Shown: piece after piece, positions 38,697 to 46,339 of the stretch
Position numbering within the stretch: position 1 is the stretch's first letter
Layout of the letters: each line of letters starts with the position of its first letter
DNA from: a virus
IMG/VR virus record: IMGVR_UViG_3300018432_000018
Coordinates: 1 to 48,982 of that record
Length of the DNA stretch: 48,982 bases
Strand: one strand, 5' to 3'
Made by a program: the position numbers and the translations under genes
The notes under the pieces: generated by a model
What the model was told of the DNA's origin: nothing
The model's database searches: none
The model's input: the letters and a program-made list of their open reading frames with translations, nothing else

Positions 38697-39574
38697 CCCT
38701 CACCCTTGGCCTCCTCCGTCTTGCCCTCCGTGGCTGCGGACAGCGCCCGCTGACGGATGGCCTCCAGTGCCGGGTCAACCTTCTCGATGCGTGCCGTCAC
38801 GGTCTGCTCCCGCAGCTCATCAGCACGAGCGTCAGCAGCGAGCAGAGCATCCACGGCAGCGGCAGGGAGGCGCTTGCTCATGCGACGGAGCACCGTCTTC
38901 CGAGACATCTCCCCGTAGTTCGTGTCCCACGGGGTCTCCTTGCCGTACTTGGACTTCTTCTTCGTGGCTCCGTACCGATCCCGGATCACGTTGATCTCGG
39001 CCTCGGTCATCCACTCCACGATGCGCCGACCGCTCGGCATCCACGCGATGCCGTACACGCCCCGGTAGCCTCCGCTGCCGAGTTGACTGCCGTCTTCCTG
39101 CCGCTCGGGCAGCGCCGGGATGTGATGAACGTCTGGCTCGGAACCGAGGGTGAGCTTGAAGTCATCCTCATCATAGACGATCTGACAGTCGATGTCTTCG
39201 ACCATTCTTGAGTTTCTGATGCGCTTCAGATATCCGCGGTACATCGGCATGAACGTGGCCTTGCCGTCGTAGACGACGATCGTACCGTCCTCAGTCAGCG
39301 GCGTCAGGCCCATGGAAGCCGCCGTCTTGATGGCATCCAACAGGCTCATCGGCTCCGCATCTTGCAGGAGCTTCGTGTTCCGAGCCAGCGCGGTGAACAC
39401 CACCGCGAGGAACTGATCGGTGGTGGTCTTGTCGCCGCCCATCATGGCCCGGAAGGCACGCGCCACCGAGCCGTTCCCCTTGACAGCCTCGCTGATGGTG
39501 AGGTAGTTGCGTTCTGCGACCGAGATGCGCTGCTCCGGAGCCTTCTGCACACCCTTCTCATTGGGCTGGTTCAC
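38693..39574 (-). CDS. recT: RecT-family single-strand annealing protein
   Basis: 293 residues, GTG with a strong AAGGAGGACTC site, GTGA overlap upstream. The RecT pattern is clear: FLAVVFTALARNTKLLQDA, SLLDAIKTAASMGLTP, KATFMPMYRGYLKRIRNS and GYRGVYGIAWMPSGRR, ending in a charged tail. It anneals complementary single strands in recombination-dependent replication or repair. The partner exonuclease is encoded about 2 kb upstream in the same leftward run. Confidence 0.93.
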   Translation of the reverse strand: MNQPNEKGVQKAPEQRISVAERNYLTISEAVKGNGSVARAFRAMMGGDKTTTDQFLAVVFTALARNTKLLQDAEPMSLLDAIKTAASMGLTPLTEDGTIVVYDGKATFMPMYRGYLKRIRNSRMVEDIDCQIVYDEDDFKLTLGSEPDVHHIPALPERQEDGSQLGSGGYRGVYGIAWMPSGRRIVEWMTEAEINVIRDRYGATKKKSKYGKETPWDTNYGEMSRKTVLRRMSKRLPAAAVDALLAADARADELREQTVTARIEKVDPALEAIRQRALSAATEGKTEEAKGEG

Positions 39575-39798
39575 GAGTCCTCCTTCTTGGCCTTGGGGTA
39601 CGGAACCTTGGCCGGGTCGTCCCGCTTGTAGACTCCGAAGATGGTGACGTGCCCGCAGTACGAGCACTCCTCCACCTGCGGCTCCCGGAGGCGCACCGGC
39701 ATCCTGATCTTGACCTCGTCGCCATTGACCTCGCTCTCCAGTTGGAGCCAGCACTCCTCACAGATGGGCTGGGTCCACGACATGCGCGGTGCGGTCAC
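39571..39798 (-). CDS. Zinc-ribbon protein, 75 residues
   Basis: GTG at 39798 in a GTGA overlap (an ATG at 39783 gives 70 residues, WTQPICEECW start). Two CxxC pairs (CEEC and CSYC) about 30 residues apart; a basic C-terminus (KRDDPAKVPYPKAKKEDS). Common small actinophage protein; function unknown. Confidence 0.74.
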   Translation of the reverse strand: MTAPRMSWTQPICEECWLQLESEVNGDEVKIRMPVRLREPQVEECSYCGHVTIFGVYKRDDPAKVPYPKAKKEDS

Positions 39799-39995
39799 AG
39801 CCGGACGTCCGCTGGCACAGTCACCTTGGTGAACCCGCACGGGCAGGTCCAGTGGAGGTGAGCTCGCTTGATGACGGGACCGGAGCACAGCGCCCGGTCC
39901 TCGGGGTGCCACGTGATGCCCCACGACTGCCTTCGGCACTTGGGACAGGTCCCTCCTTCAAAGGGGAGGACCACGGGCTCGTCGTCGTACGGCAT
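39795..39995 (-). CDS. Zinc-ribbon protein, 66 residues
   Basis: CPKCRRQSW near the N-terminus pairs with CPCG near the C-terminus (HWTCPCGFTKV). Probably folds round one zinc. ATG at 39995. One of a run of zinc ribbons around recT. Confidence 0.75.
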   Translation of the reverse strand: MPYDDEPVVLPFEGGTCPKCRRQSWGITWHPEDRALCSGPVIKRAHLHWTCPCGFTKVTVPADVRL

Positions 39996-40270
39996 CAGTT
40001 CGGCTCCTTCATCATGAGATCAGCGACCGCCTTGCCGTCGCGCTCCTTGTCGCCAGTCAGGGTGATGGTCTCCGCAGCCACGAGCTTCACGTTGGCTGGG
40101 ATGGAGCGTCCTACCGGACACAGCACCCAGATGGGCATGTCGAGGAACATGGCCGCGCCGAGCTCCACGCACACCTTCATGTCCAAGCCCCCCGCCTCTG
40201 CCGGTGGCATCAGCAGGAGGAACACCCGGCTGGCCCGGAGCTTGTCGAGCAGTTCAGCGAACGGGTCCAT
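39995..40270 (-). CDS. Nucleoside deoxyribosyltransferase-like protein
   Basis: 91 residues, TGATG overlap with the preceding gene. Rossmann-like half-domain: LRASRVFLLLMPPAEAGG, VCVELGAAMFLDMPIWVLCP, GRSIPANVKLVAAETITL. This is the pattern of phage proteins related to nucleoside 2-deoxyribosyltransferases and their nucleotide-sensing relatives; the VELGAA motif supplies the usual catalytic-type Glu. Enzyme activity is uncertain because the N-terminal strand is short. Confidence 0.68.
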   Translation of the reverse strand: MDPFAELLDKLRASRVFLLLMPPAEAGGLDMKVCVELGAAMFLDMPIWVLCPVGRSIPANVKLVAAETITLTGDKERDGKAVADLMMKEPN

Positions 40271-40521
40271 CAGTCGACCCTCCATCCATCAGCGAGCAGC
40301 GCATCCATGCTCTCGTACGAGGTCTTGGGCGTGTCCTGCGTGAACTTCTGGAACAGGTTCTTCCGGTACACGTCGGGCACCACGCCACCCACGTCCTCCA
40401 CCATGACACCGAAGTCGGACTGCCCGTCCCGGTGGCGCTTCACCGGGAGCTGCGGCCACTGAGGCCACTTCTGCGGGCTCGTCATCATGTCGAGCTCCCG
40501 CGCCAGATCTTCGTTGGGCAT
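40270..40521 (-). CDS. Conserved actinophage hypothetical protein, 83 residues
   Basis: ATG at 40521 with AAGGAG eight bases upstream; an ATG at 40593 would add 24 residues. Pattern MPNEDLARELDMMTSPQKWP, then LPVKRHRDGQSDFGVMV, VVPDVYRKNLF and YESMDALLADGWRVD is one I recognise from many actinophages. Function unknown. The 61 bases upstream (40522-40582) are either an N-terminal extension or empty. Confidence 0.78.
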   Translation of the reverse strand: MPNEDLARELDMMTSPQKWPQWPQLPVKRHRDGQSDFGVMVEDVGGVVPDVYRKNLFQKFTQDTPKTSYESMDALLADGWRVD

Positions 40522-40582
40522 TTCATTTGCTCCTTGGGCGACACGAAATCGCGCCTTGACATCGTCCTGAAGTCGCGTATGG

Positions 40583-40816
40583 TCAGCGGCCATCGCCGTT
40601 CTCCTCGTCATGCTCTCGAACCATCCAGATGAGCCTCCGTGCGTGTGCGAAGTGATTGAGCATGGTCATGTCGATCTCCAGGAGCTTCGTGCCGACCTGC
40701 CACACCAGCCAGCCCTCTTCGGGCGACTCGACCAGCCCGCACGTGTGAGCCTCCCCCATGCGGTTGCATTCCGGTCCGTAGCCGTCGATGGCAGGAGCGC
40801 ACCCGCTGAACTTCAT
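40583..40816 (-). CDS. Hypothetical protein, 77 residues
   Basis: ATGA overlap with the upstream gene. Cys at 6, 17 and 26 with an adjacent His (AHTCG) hint at a metal site; the rest is alpha/beta (WLVWQVGTKLLEIDMTM). No family recognised. Confidence 0.72.
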   Translation of the reverse strand: MKFSGCAPAIDGYGPECNRMGEAHTCGLVESPEEGWLVWQVGTKLLEIDMTMLNHFAHARRLIWMVREHDEENGDGR

Positions 40817-41154
40817 GCGTCTGGCTTCTTCTGCCGGTAGTCCTCGAGGTTGACGATGATCCCCGTGCTCCGGAAGACGGCCTCCTCGAAGGGCATCGAC
40901 TCGATCACCTCACCCGTGGCCGGGTCCACAGCCTGACCCTTCGCCTTGACAGGCTCCAGCCGGTCGAAGTCACCGGGCTTCCCAGCGAGCACCTTGCGGA
41001 ACTCGTGATAGGTCTTCACCGCCCGGATCTCCTCCTCCGTCACCGCAGGGTTCGGGCGAGGCTCGGGGTGGCAGATGCCGCCCTCCTGATAGCGCCCGCA
41101 CTCCCCGCTACCGTCGTGGATGACGACCTCCGGAAAGTCGAAGCAGCGGGTCAT
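40813..41154 (-). CDS. Hypothetical protein, 113 residues
   Basis: ATGA overlaps at both ends. N-terminal Cys/His region (TRCFDFPEVVIHDGSGECGR, GGICHPEPRP) then a helix (TEEEIRAVKTYHEFRKVLAG) and basic end. Function unknown; belongs to the same overlapping operon as the exonuclease. Confidence 0.72.
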   Translation of the reverse strand: MTRCFDFPEVVIHDGSGECGRYQEGGICHPEPRPNPAVTEEEIRAVKTYHEFRKVLAGKPGDFDRLEPVKAKGQAVDPATGEVIESMPFEEAVFRSTGIIVNLEDYRQKKPDA

Positions 41155-41513
41155 CTGTCTTCCTCCGCTGAGTACTCGATGGTGACGCTGCCACGAGCGT
41201 CGTCCCAGACCTGCTCGGCCTGACCCTTCTTCTTGCGGCTCTTGCTGTACCGCTCCTCGGTGGCGTCGAGAGAGTCGTACGCCTCATCCGGCGGGCTTTC
41301 ACGCCAGTCCTGCAAGAACATCCACGTCACGTTGTCGTGGCGGTCGTAGTGCATGGCTCCCTCGTGGTCGTTCGGCATGGAACACACGAGGCTGTAGACG
41401 TTCCGCCCGAACGCTTGGCGCTGCTCATCCGTGACGGTAGCGGAGACCTCGCAGACTGGGGGCTCCAGCTCAGTGAACCCATCGCCGATGATGACCGCCT
41501 CTTGGCTGGTCAT
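41151..41513 (-). CDS. Hypothetical protein, 120 residues
   Basis: ATGA overlaps with both neighbours. Acidic; VCSMPNDHEGAMHYDRHDNV is a Cys/His-rich loop of the kind seen in small actinophage proteins, followed by a Lys-rich helix (YSKSRKKKGQAEQVW). Directly downstream of the exonuclease gene; function unknown. Confidence 0.72.
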   Translation of the reverse strand: MTSQEAVIIGDGFTELEPPVCEVSATVTDEQRQAFGRNVYSLVCSMPNDHEGAMHYDRHDNVTWMFLQDWRESPPDEAYDSLDATEERYSKSRKKKGQAEQVWDDARGSVTIEYSAEEDR

Positions 41514-42469
41514 CCCTTCCTCCAGTTGAACTTGCGCTGTGGGTCGCGGGTGCTCATTGATTCCTCCTTCAGCCGAGCCAGCACGTCAGCAGGGATGCCC
41601 TGCTCCACGGCGAGCGCGGCCAGACCGAGGGCATACGCCTCGGGGTCGTACTGAGGGTTCGGGTTGTCTCGCTTCCACGTCACCACGCCGTTGTTGCCCT
41701 GAACTCCGGCGTTGTTCCCGATGAAGCGTTGGAGCCGTGCCTTGAGGGTGTCTTCCTTACGCTGAGCCTCCAGTCGCAGCTCACGGGCTGCGGCGTACTT
41801 CTCGATCAGCACGTCGATGTCCGGCGTGGCGGTGCGGAGCGTCCCATCGGTGTCCGCCGGGTACTCCGTCTTGAGGTCGTCGAGGTCTGCGAAGATCACG
41901 TCCGGCATCACTCCTGCCAGCACGTTCTCGTTCCAGAACTGGTCCGCCCGCGCCAGTGCCTCCTTGATGAACGCGTCGTCCCTGTCCACCAGCAGGGTCC
42001 GGTACTCGCCGAAGCCGAACAGCACTCCGACGAAGGTGATCTCCTTCTTCAAGCAGAGCATCTCGATCTGGCACTGGATCCAGACGTCCACCGGCACCAC
42101 GCTCGTCATGGGAGCGCCCCAGCCCGTGTCATCACGTCGGGTCTTGCACTCCAGCAGCCAACGCTCGCCGATGATGGCGTAGTCCGCGTGCGACGCGACG
42201 TGAGAGCGGTCTTGCGACCGGTAGAAGCCCCGCAACCTCCGGACTCGGTACCCTGTGTCCTCCATGAACAAACGGGCCACGGTGGGCTCTAGTTCGAGAC
42301 CGAGCCGAGCCGCCAGACTCATGGGTCGCGGTGGCTGCGGATCGACCTTCTCCAAGTAGACGCTTCTCGGGCTGCCCCATGGGGACAGCCCGAGGATCTT
42401 CGCCATGTCAGTGCTCGTGATGGCCGTGCGTCGTTCCGCGTGGAACTGCTCGTCATCGACGATTGGCAT
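41510..42469 (-). CDS. YqaJ/lambda-exo-type recombination exonuclease
   Basis: 319 residues. PD-(D/E)XK nuclease of the YqaJ family: FHAERRTAITSTDMAKILGL with WGSP, RLGLELEPTVARLF (E59/E61), D96 in HADYAI, E107-x-K109 in LLECKT, and VWIQCQIEML (Q132, Q134). Resects double-strand ends 5' to 3' so that RecT can anneal the single strands. Together they form a phage Red-like recombination system. Confidence 0.9.
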   Translation of the reverse strand: MPIVDDEQFHAERRTAITSTDMAKILGLSPWGSPRSVYLEKVDPQPPRPMSLAARLGLELEPTVARLFMEDTGYRVRRLRGFYRSQDRSHVASHADYAIIGERWLLECKTRRDDTGWGAPMTSVVPVDVWIQCQIEMLCLKKEITFVGVLFGFGEYRTLLVDRDDAFIKEALARADQFWNENVLAGVMPDVIFADLDDLKTEYPADTDGTLRTATPDIDVLIEKYAAARELRLEAQRKEDTLKARLQRFIGNNAGVQGNNGVVTWKRDNPNPQYDPEAYALGLAALAVEQGIPADVLARLKEESMSTRDPQRKFNWRKG

Positions 42470-42747
42470 CAGGACTCCTTCATGCCCGCCGCGACTAGAC
42501 GTCGTCGCCGAGCCGTCGCGGCGTCGACTCGGTGCTTCATGGTCTGACGACTGATCTCGAGTTGCCGAGCGACATCAGCCTGACTGCTGGCTGCCACCTT
42601 GGCGAGCAGCTCGTCATCGTCGTCGAGGCGACGGAGCGCCTCCTTGATGCGTCGCTCGCGGAGGTAGTGCGGGCGACAGAGGTCTGTGGTGCCAGTGACC
42701 GGCGTGTTGACGCCGATGGCCGCACAGACGGGACACGTGCGACTCAC
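42469..42747 (-). CDS. Zinc finger plus HTH protein, 92 residues
   Basis: GTG start with AGGAG upstream. Residues 5-30 hold CPVCAAIG and LCRPHYLRERR (CxxC...CxxH type zinc site). Residues 55-80 read as a helix-turn-helix: SSQADVARQLEISRQTMKHR. Probably a DNA-binding regulator placed first in the recombination operon. Confidence 0.76.
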   Translation of the reverse strand: MSRTCPVCAAIGVNTPVTGTTDLCRPHYLRERRIKEALRRLDDDDELLAKVAASSQADVARQLEISRQTMKHRVDAATARRRRLVAAGMKES

Positions 42748-42771
42748 GATGTGGGACTCCTTTCTGGGCTC

Positions 42772-42802
42772 GTACCTCTGCCCGGTGGCCGGGCAGAGGT
42801 AC
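42772..42802 (-). terminator. Terminator after second ParB-like gene
   Basis: A 14-bp perfect stem (42772-42785 and 42789-42802, GTACCTCTGCCCGG) with a 3-nt TGG loop. One of a set of hairpins with a CCCGG-NNN-CCGGG top. Confidence 0.88.
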
Positions 42803-42814
42803 CGAACCGAGTGA

Positions 42815-43942
42815 TCAGGCGGTGGCGGGTGCCGCCTCTTCCTTGGGCTCCGGCTGAGGGACGAGCGCCTCGGCTGCCGTCAGGGCCTCCTGCGTCGCGT
42901 CGAGCCGCTCCTGGATGAGCGCCGCCGCTTCGGCGAGGCTGTCCCGGTACTCCCGGAGGCCATCCAGACCCTTGGGCCACGGCTTGCCGGACTGGAGCAT
43001 GGCCTTGACCACGTCCGGGAGCTTGTTCCGTGCCGCCCGGGGCGGTGCCTGACGGATGGACTGGATCGCCTCGTGGAGCTGCCGTGGGAGGACATCCCCC
43101 GGCGTGTGCATGGGCTTGACCGGAAGCCCTTCCCGAGCCTCCCCATTGACGGTGGTGTCCTCTTCGGCAGCCACCGCCTCCTCGCGCTCCTCGAGGATCC
43201 GGAGCGCACCCTTCAAGGTGATCTCCTTGTTCTCCATGGCATCCGCCAGATCCGGAGCGTGGGTGCGCAGCCGCTGGATGTCGTGCTCCTTGGCCCGCTG
43301 GTCCTCGCTCTTGAGCGACTTGGCTGCTGCCTTGGGGGTCATCACCCCGGACTTGACCTTGTCGTGGAGCTCCGTGTCCCGCATGATGGCCGTGGCTTGC
43401 GTGGTGGAGAGCTCGCCGTCCTTGATGGCCTTCGCCAGTTCGGGAGCCTTCTTCATCAAGCCAGCCGCCTCATCGACGACCGTCTTGCCGACGCCGATCT
43501 TGTCGGCTGCCTCCTGAGCGGACGACTTGCCCTCTTCGGCTGCCACCCCGCTCTTGATGCGCTCCGCTGCCTCCTCGCGGATCTTGAGCCATGTGGGCGA
43601 CATGACGAGCAACATGGCCCGCTGGCTCTTGCTGAGGTGACGGCGGCTGGCGGCTGCCAGGATCATGTAGTCATAGGGATCGGGCGGATCGATGACCCGG
43701 ACCGGCACTGACTGGATGCCGAGGTTCATGGCGATCTGCCACCGGGTACGGCCATCAACGATGGTGCCGTCCCCGAGGATCTCGATCGGGACCTGGATGC
43801 CTCGCTGGCTGATGTCCAGCACCATCTCATCCCACTGGTCCTCGTCCGGCGTGGGCACGTCCTCCGCCTTGGCGTGGGGGCGCAGATCCGACGTGGGACG
43901 CTCCTGGACGGGGGTGGGCTTGATCTTCGTGTCTGTTGCCAT
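42815..43942 (-). CDS. ParB/Spo0J-like protein
   Basis: 375 residues, GGAGGCTCACTCAC upstream. ParB N-domain at about 10-105: ERPTSDLRPHAKAEDVPTPD, RGIQVPIEILGDGTIVDGRT, RWQIAMNLGIQSVPVRVI, and a central helical domain with AASRRHLSKSQRAML. A long helical/coiled-coil region and an Ala/Glu tail follow. Unlike the cassette ParB it keeps the usual DGRTRWQIA motif. Could bind and organise phage DNA or regulate transcription; a partition role is unlikely without a ParA. Confidence 0.84.
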   Translation of the reverse strand: MATDTKIKPTPVQERPTSDLRPHAKAEDVPTPDEDQWDEMVLDISQRGIQVPIEILGDGTIVDGRTRWQIAMNLGIQSVPVRVIDPPDPYDYMILAAASRRHLSKSQRAMLLVMSPTWLKIREEAAERIKSGVAAEEGKSSAQEAADKIGVGKTVVDEAAGLMKKAPELAKAIKDGELSTTQATAIMRDTELHDKVKSGVMTPKAAAKSLKSEDQRAKEHDIQRLRTHAPDLADAMENKEITLKGALRILEEREEAVAAEEDTTVNGEAREGLPVKPMHTPGDVLPRQLHEAIQSIRQAPPRAARNKLPDVVKAMLQSGKPWPKGLDGLREYRDSLAEAAALIQERLDATQEALTAAEALVPQPEPKEEAAPATA

Positions 43943-43991
43943 GTGAGTGAGCCTCCTGAAACTGACTGTTGATGGATGGTTTCCGACTTTC

Positions 43992-44243
43992 CTACCCGAC
44001 GACTTCGAGTTGAGTGCCTTCCTTGACTCGCTGGGCGTACTCCTTCATCTGCTGTGCCTTCCGCAGCACGGGCGGCACGTTGGGGAACGGACGTTCCAAG
44101 TAGTCCTTGATGTCGTCCGCTGTGATGACCATGAGGGTTGTGGCGACGTTGAGGGTTCGCTCCAGCTCCTGGATCTTCTCCCACGCCCCCAGCAGCGCGT
44201 TCTTGAGCTCCCGGGTGTCGTCGCTCTCTAGTAGACCTGCCAT
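43992..44243 (-). CDS. Small helical protein, 83 residues
   Basis: ATG at 44243 with GGAGGCTCAC. Coiled-coil-like N-terminal half (RELKNALLGAWEKIQELERT), then TADDIKDYLERPFPNVPPVL. First gene behind repeated promoter copy 2. Function unknown. Confidence 0.75.
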   Translation of the reverse strand: MAGLLESDDTRELKNALLGAWEKIQELERTLNVATTLMVITADDIKDYLERPFPNVPPVLRKAQQMKEYAQRVKEGTQLEVVG

Positions 44244-44261
44244 GTGAGCCTCCGTTACCGT

Positions 44262-44289
44262 GCCCCGCGCTTCAGGTGAGCGTGTGGGC
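44262..44289 (-). promoter_or_regulatory. Leader hairpin with CACCTGA loop
   Basis: On the minus strand CGCT-CACCTGA-AGCG (44268-44282) with an outer GCCC/GGGC pair (44262-44289). It lies between promoter copy 2 and the start at 44243. Equivalent hairpins with the same loop but different stems occur before 46281 and 48730. Confidence 0.62.
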
Positions 44290-44297
44290 CTACCACC

Positions 44298-44312
44298 ATT
44301 GTAGCACACTAC
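44298..44312 (-). promoter_or_regulatory. Extended -10 promoter, copy 2
   Basis: Minus strand GTAGTGTGCTACAAT: extended -10 TGC-TACAAT, with TTGGTG 16 bases upstream as a possible -35. About 55 bases upstream of the 44243 start. Confidence 0.78.
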
Positions 44313-44333
44313 GGTGCTTCACCAAAAGTCCGG

Positions 44334-44471
44334 CTACTTCCGGACCACGAACACCGCCTTGCAGCCCCGGCGGAGGCAGAGGAAGAAGCGGTACTTGTTG
44401 GACAGGACAAGGTGACCGTCAATGCCGGTGTCCCACTCGTGAGCACCGATCAGGCACTTCCAGTTCCTCAT
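44334..44471 (-). CDS. 45-residue DUF1660-like phage protein
   Basis: ATG in an ATGA overlap with the preceding gene. Short basic zinc-knuckle-like protein: WKCLIGAHEWDTG at the start, then YRFFLCLRRGCKAVF. This is the pattern of small DUF1660-type phage proteins (two distant Cys pairs, here C6 with C32 and C37, plus H11). Function unknown. Confidence 0.72.
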   Translation of the reverse strand: MRNWKCLIGAHEWDTGIDGHLVLSNKYRFFLCLRRGCKAVFVVRK

Positions 44472-44803
44472 CGCTGGCCCTTGCCCTTGACCTTCATCCC
44501 GAGGATGCGCTTGAACTCCCGGACGGCGCAGTCATGGATCTCCGCTTCCGCGAGCTCCCGCTGCATCGTGACGACGAGCTCCTGACGGCACCAGCCCACC
44601 ACGTCGTCGCCCTTGAACCGAGGCTTCTCGATGGCACCCGGACGGAAGGGAGTGGCTCCCGGAGTGGGAGTTGCGAGCCGCTCCACCACCGCCCCTGCGG
44701 AGTTGACCGTCATCGGACGACGAACCGGCTCGTTGTCGCTGCCCATGGCGTACAGGGTGACCAGACCGAGGGCGATGCCCCCGGCCATGAGGCCCTTCTT
44801 CAC
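44468..44803 (-). CDS. Membrane-anchored or exported protein, 111 residues
   Basis: GTG start with GGAAGGAG upstream. KK pair then a hydrophobic helix (GLMAGGIALGLVTLYAMG), with no lipobox; an uncleaved anchor or signal peptide. The rest is polar, Pro-rich at first (ATPTPGATPFRPGA), then helical with two Cys (WCRQELV, DCAVREF). Confidence 0.74.
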   Translation of the reverse strand: MKKGLMAGGIALGLVTLYAMGSDNEPVRRPMTVNSAGAVVERLATPTPGATPFRPGAIEKPRFKGDDVVGWCRQELVVTMQRELAEAEIHDCAVREFKRILGMKVKGKGQR

Positions 44804-45129
44804 GACTGCTCCTTCCAGATGGCGAGCGCCTCGTGGTGGGCGGCGGTGATGTGCTCGTCATCTGTCATGCCGAGCGTGTCCAGGATCTGGAGGCAGATCA
44901 GCATCCGCTCCTGATAGGTGCGGAGCTTCTGCTCCTTGAACCGCTGGACCGGCGTGGGCACGGTGGCGAAACCGAGCGCCTCCTCCGTGTCCTCGATGAT
45001 GGCCCGCACCGTGGCCAGATCCTCATCCACCTCAGGAGTGGACTCGGTGTCCCCGAGGACGAGCTCCTTCTCCTCGGCGAGCTTGAGGATCCGCTGGAGC
45101 TGAGCCCTGCTGTACCCGCCCCCGGTCAC
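44800..45129 (-). CDS. Hypothetical helical protein, 109 residues
   Basis: GTG in a GTGA overlap. Start VTGGGYSRAQLQRILKLAEE, then an acidic region and FKEQKLRTYQERMLICLQIL. No family recognised. Confidence 0.74.
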   Translation of the reverse strand: MTGGGYSRAQLQRILKLAEEKELVLGDTESTPEVDEDLATVRAIIEDTEEALGFATVPTPVQRFKEQKLRTYQERMLICLQILDTLGMTDDEHITAAHHEALAIWKEQS

Positions 45130-45410
45130 TTGACGTACCCCATGACGATGCGGAACTCGCTGAGCAGCGTGCCGATCGTCATGCTCGGGATGGCGGCGTA
45201 CCGTGCCAGTGCGATGACGCACCCGAGCTCATGGACCCGAGCCTGAACCGTCACCCGGCTGAGCCTCATGTCCACGCCCCGCTGCTCCTTCGCGAGCGCC
45301 TCCGGCTGGTCCGCCCATGCGCCACCCTGCGCTTCTTGGGCGAGCTCCGCGCCGTCCGCGAATGCCTCGGTGACCAGTTCACCGAGCCTGTGACACTCCA
45401 TGCATTCCAT
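45126..45410 (-). CDS. Hypothetical protein, 94 residues
   Basis: ATG at 45410 with GGAGGCTCAACTCA. N-terminal ECMECHRLGELVTEAF shows a CxxCH pair; the rest is helical (RLSRVTVQARVHELGCVIAL). Function unknown. First gene of its overlapping operon. Confidence 0.74.
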   Translation of the reverse strand: MECMECHRLGELVTEAFADGAELAQEAQGGAWADQPEALAKEQRGVDMRLSRVTVQARVHELGCVIALARYAAIPSMTIGTLLSEFRIVMGYVK

Positions 45411-45448
45411 TGAGTTGAGCCTCCTATGTCCGTCTCTGAGTGAGCCGG

Positions 45449-45490
45449 TCACCGAGCCCCACTCACCTGAGTGGTGGGGCCGGGGTGACG
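45449..45490 (-). terminator. Long hairpin terminator
   Basis: Nested inverted repeat: outer GTCACC/GGTGAC (45449-45454 and 45485-45490), inner CCCCACTCA/TGAGTG-TGGGG around a CC loop (45458-45480). It ends the operon whose last gene stops at 45494. Confidence 0.82.
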
Positions 45491-45493
45491 GGC

Positions 45494-45919
45494 CTACTTC
45501 TTCTCGATGGGAGCCGTGGCCTTCTCCAGATCCAGACCGTACTCCTCAGCGGCTGCCACGTACCGCGCCTTGAGCTTCTCGAGGGTCTCGAGAGCAGCGA
45601 GGACCTCGTCCTTGACCTCCCACCTGTCCCATTGCATCAGGTCGTTCATGTCCGGGCCGGACCCGAAGTCGTTGTCCCGGAGCTGACTGATGCCGAGGTA
45701 CCAGAACTTCGCTTCGGCGTACCCGAGCTTCCACCAGTGCCAGCACTTCCAGCACGTAGGCGTGCCGGACTGGAACTTCTGGGCGACCTTGCCGCAGCCG
45801 CACAGCCCGTAGGTCCTCGCGTCCTCGACCTGATCCTCCCGGATCAACATCGCCGTGCTGTCCTTCCGGATGGCGTAGGGCGTGTCCCCTTCGTAGATGA
45901 CCTCCACCCCGTCCTTCAT
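45494..45919 (-). CDS. Zinc-binding hypothetical protein, 141 residues
   Basis: ATGA overlap with the preceding gene. Central zinc-ribbon-like motif LCGCGKVAQKF...CWKCWHWWK, strands before it and a helical C-terminus (LETLEKLKARYVAAAEEYGL). Trp-rich. No family recognised. Confidence 0.75.
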   Translation of the reverse strand: MKDGVEVIYEGDTPYAIRKDSTAMLIREDQVEDARTYGLCGCGKVAQKFQSGTPTCWKCWHWWKLGYAEAKFWYLGISQLRDNDFGSGPDMNDLMQWDRWEVKDEVLAALETLEKLKARYVAAAEEYGLDLEKATAPIEKK

Positions 45920-46281
45920 GCCACGCTCAGCAGGGAGATGACGAGGTTCATGGAGGCGATGTACCCCTCCGTGATTGACTTGAGCCGCTCCGGGTCAGTG
46001 GAGGTGTCATGCTCCTTGATCCACATGCCTTGGGCGATGCCGAGGGCGAGGGAGGCCACGTGGATGGACAGGTCCCACTCCTCCTCGGTCATGGGGAGGG
46101 TGCCGCCACCGTGGTTCTTGACCTGCTCATAGAGCTCCCGGCAGGTGCGCGCCCGTGCCGCGTCATCCTCCGTGGGGGTGCCAGCCTCGTCTGTGAGGAA
46201 CCACTGGCAGAGGTCGTCCTCCAGATAGAGCGCCCCTTCCAGGACCTCCCGCTGCGGTTCGTCCAGCGTGATGACTTTCAT
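45916..46281 (-). CDS. Hypothetical protein, 121 residues
   Basis: GGAGGCTCACCA upstream of the ATG; first gene behind promoter copy 3. Acidic and helical (ITLDEPQREVLEGALYLEDD; EEEWDLSIHVASLALGIAQG). It begins MKVITLDEPQ, as the next operon's first protein begins MKVIKRFTW, but the two are otherwise different. Function unknown. Confidence 0.76.
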   Translation of the reverse strand: MKVITLDEPQREVLEGALYLEDDLCQWFLTDEAGTPTEDDAARARTCRELYEQVKNHGGGTLPMTEEEWDLSIHVASLALGIAQGMWIKEHDTSTDPERLKSITEGYIASMNLVISLLSVA

Positions 46282-46302
46282 TGGTGAGCCTCCGTGTTGT
46301 GC

Positions 46303-46331
46303 GCCCCCGCCGCTTCAGGTGAGCGGGTGGC
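46303..46331 (-). promoter_or_regulatory. Leader hairpin with CACCTGA loop
   Basis: On the minus strand CCGCT-CACCTGA-AGCGG (46310-46326), between promoter copy 3 and the 46281 start. Same loop, different stem from the copy at 44268-44282; the surrounding leader is also similar. Confidence 0.62.
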
Positions 46332-46339
46332 CTAGTACC

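Noticed and set aside
42815-43942. ParB-like protein as evidence of a plasmid-like or partitioned prophage state
   Set aside because: No ParA, no centromere-like array and no integrase; solo ParB-like proteins are common in lytic phages.
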